From: Gnetum montanum
Lineage: Eukaryota; Streptophyta; Gnetopsida; Gnetales; Gnetaceae
Direction: 5' to 3'
Length of the DNA stretch: 64,000 bases
Assembly: GCA_015680685.1 (NCBI GenBank)
Contig: MNCI01002172.1
Coordinates: 598,507 to 662,506, forward strand
Below the pieces are notes generated by a model. The model had not been told where the DNA came from and made no database searches. It saw nothing but the letters and a program-made list of their open reading frames with translations. This document shows, piece by piece, positions 56,676-64,000 of this stretch. The stretch's first letter is position 1, and the number at the start of each line of letters is the position of its first letter. The position numbers and the translations under genes are program-made.

Positions 56676-58497
56676 ATGCATAACCTACCTAGTGACGATG
56701 AACCCCTACTGGCCACTACAAGCCTAACGCAAATACAAGAGGCTGTTCAAATATCCCGCAATCATTGCAAGGAAAGTCATCTACTCAAGCTTGATTTAAA
56801 CAACTTTCCCAAGTTTTCAGGAGGCTATGATTTAGATCTACAACATCATCTACAAGCCTTCCATGATGCCTATGTATGGAACAACATTGATAATGGATGG
56901 CAAAAACTTAAGCTATTTCCTACGACACTCATTAGCCAAGCAAGAGTATGGTATAGGTCATTAAAACAAAAATCAATTTGATGTTGGCCAACAATTGTAG
57001 AACTCTTCAACGAAAGATATCAAACTTATGCAAGAGTGTTGGCCTTGAGGAGACAAATCCAAGAGTGGAAACAAGGGTAACATGAAACCTTAGAAATGGC
57101 CTTAGAAAGATATCATGCACTATTAAACAACTGCCCAGGCCATGGGTTCTCTAAGGAAAGGTTAATGTATCATATCATAGATGGGCTCTATAATGAAACA
57201 AGGGAGACCCTAGGGATGTATGCCTAAGGTCAACTATACTAGCTCCAAACCCATCAAGTCCAAGATCTTATTAAGTGGATAGCAAAAGAAGAAGGAGAAA
57301 TGGCTAGATGGGAGAAAATTGAAAAATCTCAACAAGTCCAAAACGTTAAATAATCAAGGGCCCATGATAATGAAAAAGAGAAATCAACTCATCACAAGGA
57401 GGTGGAACCATCTTTGCTAGTATTACAATCATTGTATGAAGTTGAGGAAAAGATCAATAAGATGATGGAATGGATGCATAAAAAATGTGGAGAATATGCC
57501 AACGTTATTGGAGGTAGAGTCATGACAAACCAAGAAATAGGACAAAACACCCTTAGACAATCAGAAAGAAGGGTAGAAGAGAATAAGAGCTCAATTGCCA
57601 ATCATACGTATCAATGCAACATTCCCTGTACGATCACCCTAAGGGCCAATGTTCAATCTTGTCACATTTACATGAGCATTGGGGAAGAATGTTACATCTA
57701 GAGTTTGTACAAAAATACTGTGTTCAATCATAGTGGAGACAATCCCAGTCATGGGGAAGGCCACTCCCAAACTAGTTACACCCTCCATACCATCTGAACC
57801 TAAGTGCTTATCAAGTCCAACATCCTGTTTCCCCAACCAGGTCAATATCCTCTATCTCGCCACATTATTATTATTCTCCTCAATATTATCACCTCGTATC
57901 CTCACCAATAGGACCACCACCTTGTGTACCTTACACTTCTCCTCAATTTCAAAATTCTCATCCTTCACCTCCTTCTACATTGCCACTAAGTGTTCCAAAG
58001 GGTTTTGCACCACATCACCAACCCACGAATGTTACTTGTGCTACTACTGACAACAACAGTGGGGGATCTCCTCAACATCAAAGAACCCCTTCTTTAGGCA
58101 TGACCATAAGAAGAGATAGCACAATTTTGAAACCACTACATCCACCAACTCAACCACTGCATCTTCCTCTTCGAACCTAATGCCTCATGTTACCTTATTA
58201 GGGCCACCACTCAATACTCCAACAACCATGGGACCCAATGAATATAGCCACATGGGGAGACATGTTAATCCTTGCATACCATCTTACTGTCAAGAGTTCC
58301 ATAGTGGGTTAGCCACTCATCAATTAACTACACCTTATAACCTGTCCCACTATGCCAACCTTAATCTAGTGTGTGAACCCCAATGGGGTAAGTATGACCA
58401 AGTTCCAATAGTTCCAACATGCAAGGATCCCAATCTTCCATTTATTAATTCTTTCCATACTCAACCATTTAGTTATGGGGGGTATCCCCCATTCTAA
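56676..58497 (+). pseudogene. gag of element C
   Basis: Starts MHNLPSDDEPLLATTSLTQI. The core then reads LKLDLNNFPKFSGGYDLDLQ, HHLQAFHDAYVWNNIDNGWQ, KLKLFPTTLISQARVWYRSL, then LALRRQIQEWKQG, MALERYHALLNNCPGHGFSK and YHIIDGLYNETRETLGM. This is the Ty3/gypsy gag core (A-x-x-W-(F/Y)-x-S-L; L-R-x-(E/Q)-I-x-x-(F/W)-(K/R)-Q; C-P-x-HGF). The C-terminal third is Pro/His/Ser/Asn-rich and ends SYGGYPPF and stop. It is the best-preserved gag of the family here, with few stops and about one frame change. Gag assembles the particle. Confidence 0.8.
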
Positions 58498-60431
58498 CAA
58501 CAGCAGAATTAATAAATGTTTTCCTTTTCTTTAATTTTACAATTTTTTATTTTCCAGTCTTGCATCTTTCAATTTATTGTTTTGTCTTTTTGTCTTCTTA
58601 TGAGTAATCTCATCTATGAATAAAACACTCATGTGGCTCGTTGGTTGAGTTTTTGTTCTATGTTATCAAGTCTCAGGTGACTAATTATTTGAATAGCAAG
58701 CCACAACATTCACTCCCCCATTCTATTAATAAGAGGTTCCACTCTAGGTACAATGATATCCATAATCATTAAAACTTAAAGTAATTTTGTGCTCATTATG
58801 CCTAGAGTGAAGAATGATGGACCAAGAAGGAATGGCTAGGGTGTGACATCAAGGGGATTTGTGGATTCTCTTTGGTGGCATTTGCAAGAGTTAGCATGTA
58901 GCTTGGTTGTACTAAGATCCTTGTATATTTAACGAAAAATGGGAGTAAGAGTAACCAAAAGGCACTCAACTAGAAAAAACAATGCTATTCTAGAGGGTCC
59001 CACTAGAAAGACATGCACCCATGCCTGAAGGTAGGCATGTTCTATGGCTTAAGCATTACATAAAAAAAAAACATTAGTTCTACTAAGAAAAAATCACTCC
59101 TCCCTTGGATGAAATGCTAAGTGATCATACGCCTTGTTGTCATAGTGCTCTTATGGTTGTCCAACATGGGAATAAGCAATGATATGTTATTGTTCGTAGG
59201 AATGGACTTGGTCCTGATTTTGGAGTGATGGGAAAATGACACACTAATCATGCCTTACATGCAGGATTCATTGTGCCCTAAGTCCGTTGCCTCATGTCCT
59301 AATCTCTACAATCCCTTCTACGATTTGCCTCACCTTGTTGTTCGTGTAATTGTGACTTGTGACTTGGGTAGCATGGGATTCATATCTCATCACAGTGATA
59401 TCTACATCATGTGTATGTTTTGTGAGATAGGTGTGGATTACATTTAACCCTTCTAGTGCCTACAAACATTTTAAGATGTGGTTATGCAAGGGCACTATAG
59501 GTTGGAACTTGCTTTGGGGAGGACCCACTTACGTAACCCTTGTAATTTGCAGTTGTAACACATCTCTCACACATCATCTTATACTCTCTCTAAGTATTAC
59601 CAATTCTCCTCTTTCCCTTATCATCCTTCTGGTTCAAACATTCCTATGAGCTAACACATGTCCTTTTTCCTTCTACTCTTCATGATTTCATTATCAAATT
59701 TTACACCATTATACTCCTTGTGCCTTCCGGACTAGTTTATATTACCCTGGAATCCTTTACATTGACCTACAAATCCATGTCCTTAGTTTATACCTTGGAG
59801 TTTCAAAAAATTTGTAAATTTTTCAAGTACCCTATTTTCAATAGGACCTGATATCCGGTCCTTGATACTGGGTTGGATGTGACATTGGGTTCTGCTAGTG
59901 GGTACATGATATTGTGTCCTTAAAATATAATATATGGATCCCCTGTGAACATCAACATCATTTGCAACTATTCACGCGGGGGAGTTTTTCAATTTTTCTT
60001 CTACGACTTGCAATTGTGCATCTCTTGTTTCAATAACCATAACTCGCTCGCTAGTGCTCTGATTTTCATTATGTTTGAACCTACTTGAACTTGGAGTGTT
60101 CAACTTAGTTGTGGGGGAGGGGTACATGCTGAATTGTGCATAAATTTTTTGAAATTCATCATCACCCAAAGGACACTATCAAGGGTAATCAATTATTAAA
60201 ATAATAAACATGTGCCAAGAACAATTTCATCTCCTTATCTGTACTAAGAAATTAAACTTTAAAAGAACCTATGCAAAGTGGGCTAAATAATAAAACCTTT
60301 TGGGGACATTTCCATAAAATCTCTAACTTTAAATCACATAGAATAAAAAATAGATTCATTAAGGTAAGGAGCAAGGTATAACTTAACCTTGGTAAGCAAC
60401 CTTACTAATGATTAGCCCTGTGTGATTGCAG
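58498..60431 (+). promoter_or_regulatory. Spacer of C with internal promoter-like module
   Basis: 58600-59060 matches the post-integrase spacer of A (for example ctcattatgcctagagtgaa and gaccaagaaggaatgg). At 59845-59920 a cluster (ggacctgatatccggtcctt, gatactggg, ggtacatgatattg) echoes the U3 of its own LTR (gatatcgggtacatgatatc). A TATA-like taaaatataatatatgg is at 59921-59937. The G-rich tract cttagttgtgggggagg lies at 60104-60120, and an acceptor-like tgattgcag directly abuts the ATG at 60432. No ORF in this stretch is convincing. Confidence 0.45.
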
Positions 60432-63230
60432 ATGGCCCCAAAGCGTGGACAACAAGAAGGTCCTTCTCAAGGTGTGTTTAAGTGACCCATAAGAGCTAGA
60501 AGATAGGTGTCTGCTGAACAACATACAAAGTAGGATGCACAATCTTTTAGTATCCATCAAGAGACTCCTGCCATGGTACAATCAGGATAGGTAGAAGGTG
60601 GAGCTGTTGTAGTGCTTGAACAGGGAAAACACCTCATGTTGCCCCTGGAGTATGTTTAGGCCATCCATGAAAGGTCCACATTTGCTGTAGTGATCGTGGA
60701 ATTGAACTTTAGACCTTTCATAGAATTCACTTCTGAGGCCATTACGGACCAGCTCAAAGGATCTCCATTATGGCCTATCCTCTCTGAAAGCGGTGCCTGG
60801 TACTTAAAAGAAATGTACCAATTTTGGCATAATAAAGAAGAAGGCACTACAGTTGACATTTGTGGTGTGTTTGTTGATTTTTCCATTGAAGCTATTTTGG
60901 AAGTGTTAAACCTTCCAAACATAGGGCCAAAGGTTGCTCATTTTTCTACTCGCTCTGATGCTGATGTGAGAAGGGTTTTGTTAGATAGGGAATACGGTAA
61001 GGAAGATAAGATATATGGAGAATATATGTTGGAAGAGAGAATCTACTTTAAAATTGGAAGTTATCACATCTTTTCCACAAAAGGATCAAATAGAATTTTG
61101 ACATATGTGGTAAGAGGAAGTGCAATATTGATGGGAAAGGTTGATGCTAACCTACCTCATCTATATTTCATGGAGATCTTAAGGCGATTTGAAGAATGCA
61201 AGATAGGGAAGTTTACGTTGCCCTTTTCTTGTCTCATTAGGAAGCTATGCAAGCATGCTGGTATTTAGGGATACATAAATGACATCCTCAGAAGAGCCCA
61301 AAATGCTTCGTATACCAAACTGCTGAAGCCACCAGCTGCAAGGAAAAGTGCTGGTAAGACACTAGAGCCAAAACAAGAGCAAGAACAGATGGTGGGGCTA
61401 ACTACAACTCAACTTGTAGGGCCTAGCCAACTTCCAAGCATAGGACCCAGTCAACATTAAGAAGTAGGGCCTAACACGAGCCAACGAGATTAACCACCAC
61501 TATCGCCACAAGATTACTGACCGTCGATGAGCCATCTCAAGGCCATCACTGAGATGGTCAGTTGGGGAAGTTGTGATGATGCAAATCTCTTCCACATCAT
61601 CAACGATACCGCACGGTCCACTGTTTCTATAGATCGTGCATGGGGTGAGGTGTCCATTCAGACTGGAGGAGGGGAGACTTATTGGTTGCAAAAAATTTTA
61701 GGGAACGTTGCATCCTTTTAGGTACAACTGGAGACTGGTGAAGGGGCCATAGTTGTGGTCATGCAGCACTAGGATGCAGCGAGAGCCACAGAGGTGGTCA
61801 TAGATCCCATCAAAGAATATTTTAATGTTCCTATTGTGTCACTGGTAGATTTCATATGGGCATGGGATGCTTAAAATCTGGTCAGTCCCTCAATGACTCC
61901 TTCAAAGCATGAGGATGTGCTTGATTGATTACTACAAACAAGATAGGTGATGATGTCCTTGTTTAACATCCCACAGAATATTATGGTAGCATAATCAGAC
62001 CTCATCTCCATCAAAGGGAAGCTAGTCATGGTAGAGATTAGGGCCAAATAAGTAGAAGTGGAGTTAATGAAACTCCAAGAGAGGCTTGTAACCCTGCAAG
62101 TTGCATAGCGGGACCCCTCTTAATTCATTTATGTAGATTAGCTAGACACCTTCAAGATCGAGCAACTCAAGAAATTTCTGACAGATAATAAAAGAGTGGT
62201 GGAGGAAAAAGAGAAGGTTGACTGGGATGCCTCCAAGGCACAAGCACAAACCTACGTGCATGCCAAGCCACTTAAGGCCTTACAAGAAGAGAATAAATGA
62301 CTTGTTGCCAAAAATCTTTGGTTGACCTCTATGGAGAAACAAAAGAACATTCTTGATGAAAATTTTTAGCAACTGCAAGAATAGTTGATCAGGGTCAACC
62401 AGGACATGAACCATTTGGCCAGGGAAAATCGAACCCTCTCAATGGAGGAGGTACATGCCATCCATCAGAAGACAGCCATCGAAATAAGCATGTGGCAAAA
62501 CGAGGCCAAGCAACACAAAAAATTAAAGGAGAATTTTTGAGACTAGGTGGGAATGTAGAAGCAAGTTATTGAAAAAGAGATCCATATGGCCAAGGCCCAC
62601 ATCAACACTTTTAATGCTCAACACATTGATTGGTGGGCCATATTAGATACATATGCATTTACCCACTAGGAAAAACTTAAAAGCTAGGACCTGCAGATTT
62701 AGGACCTCACAGAGTACATGGAGTTGGCAAATCTATGGTATGCTAACTTAGCCATGTTGATAGTAGGGTGCCCAAGGATAGAGCTCAAGAGGTAGGTAGC
62801 TACCACCTGCACCAAGTATGAAATAGAATTTGTAGAACATAAGAAAACATTGCAAAAGCTGGAAGTTGTGAATTCTAAATTAGAGGTGGTTAAAGCAAGT
62901 TACCAAGGACCAAATGATGTCGCAACGGACTTAGCTTGACAGTTTACAAATTTTCAGGAGTACAGGGACAAAGCTAGAGCCTATGAGGAGGAATGATAGT
63001 TGTTTGAAGCCTGGTACATCAAAGCAAACAAAATGTTTCCACAACTACCGTGCCCATGGGAGGTGCCAACTCCATCAAACATTGGAGCATTAGCATGGAT
63101 GACACAGGATCCCTAAACTAAAGAGGCAAAGCTTCGAGCACTACTTCAATGTCATCAAAATCCAAAAAATAGAGCACAAGACAAGGGGAAGCAACCCATG
63201 GAGGAGACATCGCCACCTGGAATTACATGA
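60432..63230 (+). pseudogene. Envelope-position accessory ORF of element C, one frame of 932 codons with about 33 stops
   Basis: Starts MAPKRGQQEGPSQGVFK. The longest open part (60690-61268) reads LNFRPFIEFTSEAITDQLKG, GTTVDICGVFVDFSIEAILE, VLNLPNIGPK, TYVVRGSAILMGKVDANLPH, then GKFTLPFSCLIRKLCKHAGI. This fits the putative plant transposon protein family (PF20167, from memory). The part from about 62028 on is a Glu/Lys/Leu-rich probable coiled coil, followed by FPQLPCPWEVPTPS and a charged tail ending PPGIT and TGA. Stops number about 19 TAG, 7 TAA and 7 TGA, with no net indel over 2.8 kb. Function unknown. It could be an RNA- or DNA-binding or structural protein; no signal peptide or membrane segment was seen. 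Confidence 0.75.
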
Positions 63231-63394
63231 GTTCCACACAATTTTGTAATTTTGTGATTTTACATTTTTTGTGTTGTGTCCCAATTTTGTTCTATTGAGT
63301 TCTCCACTACGGCATGAATAAATTCCTTATCAGTCAATAATCCCATACCTATCCACTGTGTAATTAATGGGGCTTGTTCTCATTTTGACTCAAG

Positions 63395-63422
63395 GACAAG
63401 TTTTCATTCAGTCATAGGGGTA
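63395..63422 (+). other. Polypurine tract and upstream block of element C
   Basis: CTCAAGGACAAGTTTTCATT followed by CAGTCATAGGGGTA, directly before the LTR start tgatgaatcg. Shared with A and B. Confidence 0.7.
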
Positions 63423-64000
63423 TGATGAATCGTGATTCATTAGGTTGCGATATTGGACCCTCGATATCAGATCCACGATATCGGGTACATGATATCACAA
63501 CCTAATTAACGATATTGGATACACGATATCATGACTCCTGTGTGAGCCTATAAATACACATGTGGGCCCATGAGAGGAGTCAGTCTTTAAGTTTTGAAAT
63601 AGTTAGTTTTAGAAGTTAGTTTATTTCTTTTTCTCTCTCAACCCTTTCTCCCAATGCATGCCCACAGTGTGATGATTGTAATTGTACGACATCCTCTATT
63701 CGAGTGTGACATACTTGGACATGCACATGAACAAAAATAAAGATCGAGATTACTTCATCATTACAACATTCACTTAGTTTAATTATTTAATTGTTATTGT
63801 TATTTATTGCTTTCATAGTTAATATATGTTCATCCTAAACTCCTTAAACACGGAATGAGTACGACTTAATCATGAGCATTAAGTGTGAATACTTGGTAAC
63901 CCAGTAGCGTACCTAGGATCTACGCTTGGTAATCCTAATAGTAGTCATGCACGAGGTCCAAGATGTATACGGATGATTAAAGAATGAATGCTCATCACAC
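63423..64000 (+). repeat. 3' LTR of element C (runs off the window)
   Basis: Starts tgatgaatcgtgattc. U3 holds a dense set of GATATC-type words (63448-63535): gcgatattgg, cgatatcagatc, cacgatatcggg, catgatatcac, acgatattgg and acgatatcatg. A TATA box TATAAATA follows at 63549-63556. Further right it shares family words with the other LTRs (cactatgagcattaag-type stretches near 63870-63960, ttggtaatcctaatag). Confidence 0.8.

Larger units (their letters stand above)
56600..64000 (+). mobile_element. Athila-like element C, pol-less, 5' end truncated
   Basis: Plus-strand order is gag (56676-58497), spacer with internal promoter-like module (58500-60431), accessory ORF (60432-63230), polypurine tract and 3' LTR (63423 to beyond 64000). 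No protease, reverse transcriptase or integrase is found; the gag stop is followed within 250 bp by spacer sequence that in element A comes after integrase. No 5' LTR or primer site is seen to the left, where element B begins in opposite orientation. Confidence 0.75.

Noticed and set aside
60432-63230. Stop codon reassignment (TAG read as Gln) to explain the long frame with many stops
   Set aside because: The context is plant nuclear DNA, all three stop codons occur, other gag/pol copies also show shifts, and stops replace Trp as well as Gln; substitution decay is simpler.
60432-63230. True viral-type envelope glycoprotein
   Set aside because: Position is that of env-like genes, but no signal peptide, furin-like site or membrane anchor was seen; the sequence resembles a plant transposon protein followed by a coiled coil.

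Overview
This window looks like nuclear DNA of a seed plant with a large, repeat-filled genome. It is AT-rich, with long decayed LTR retrotransposons nested in one another, plant-type GTAAGT introns and one small plant-specific gene. A gymnosperm is a reasonable guess but is not proven by the sequence. There are no prokaryotic operons, tRNA or rRNA genes, or CRISPR arrays. Almost every long open frame belongs to a decayed mobile element; the only gene that looks intact is a three-exon CYSTM gene at 24645-25376 (- strand).

Two Ty3/gypsy families dominate. Family 1 is Athila-like, with an LTR of about 0.8-0.9 kb (TGATRA...CA), an Asp-tRNA-type primer site and an envelope-position accessory ORF. 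It has four copies: L (1-2531, -, 5' LTR plus gag running off the window), A (about 5411-17869, -, LTR to LTR), B (50644 to about 56400, -, 3' LTR plus accessory ORF) and C (about 56600-64000, +, gag, accessory ORF and 3' LTR, with pol missing). Family 2 is Tat-like, with an LTR of about 1.2 kb (TGTAACGAT...GTTTCA), two RNase H domains and an antisense gene. It has a complete copy D (31181-45798, -, with 5-bp target duplication, PBS and PPT), copy H (split by A: about 2540-5409 and 17871 to beyond 21598) and remnant E (about 48000-50640).

Layout: L gag and LTR; H antisense gene and protease end; copy A; H gag, leader, primer site and 5' LTR start; CYSTM gene with flanks; assembly gap; tandem repeats, a SINE-like unit and LINE fragments; copy D; AT-rich spacer with a GA microsatellite; E remnant; B; C.

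The most interesting observations are these. (1) D carries a spliced-looking gene on the strand opposite to gag-pol, between protease and reverse transcriptase; H and E have plus-strand exon-like sequence in the same place. (2) In A, B and C the accessory ORF is preceded by a module resembling the U3 of the same element (motif cluster, TATA-like box, G-rich run) and by an NAG acceptor directly abutting the ATG. (3) The accessory ORF of C keeps one reading frame for about 932 codons despite about 33 stop codons, a signature of point-mutation decay in methylated DNA. All readings were made by eye; no alignment or database search was run.
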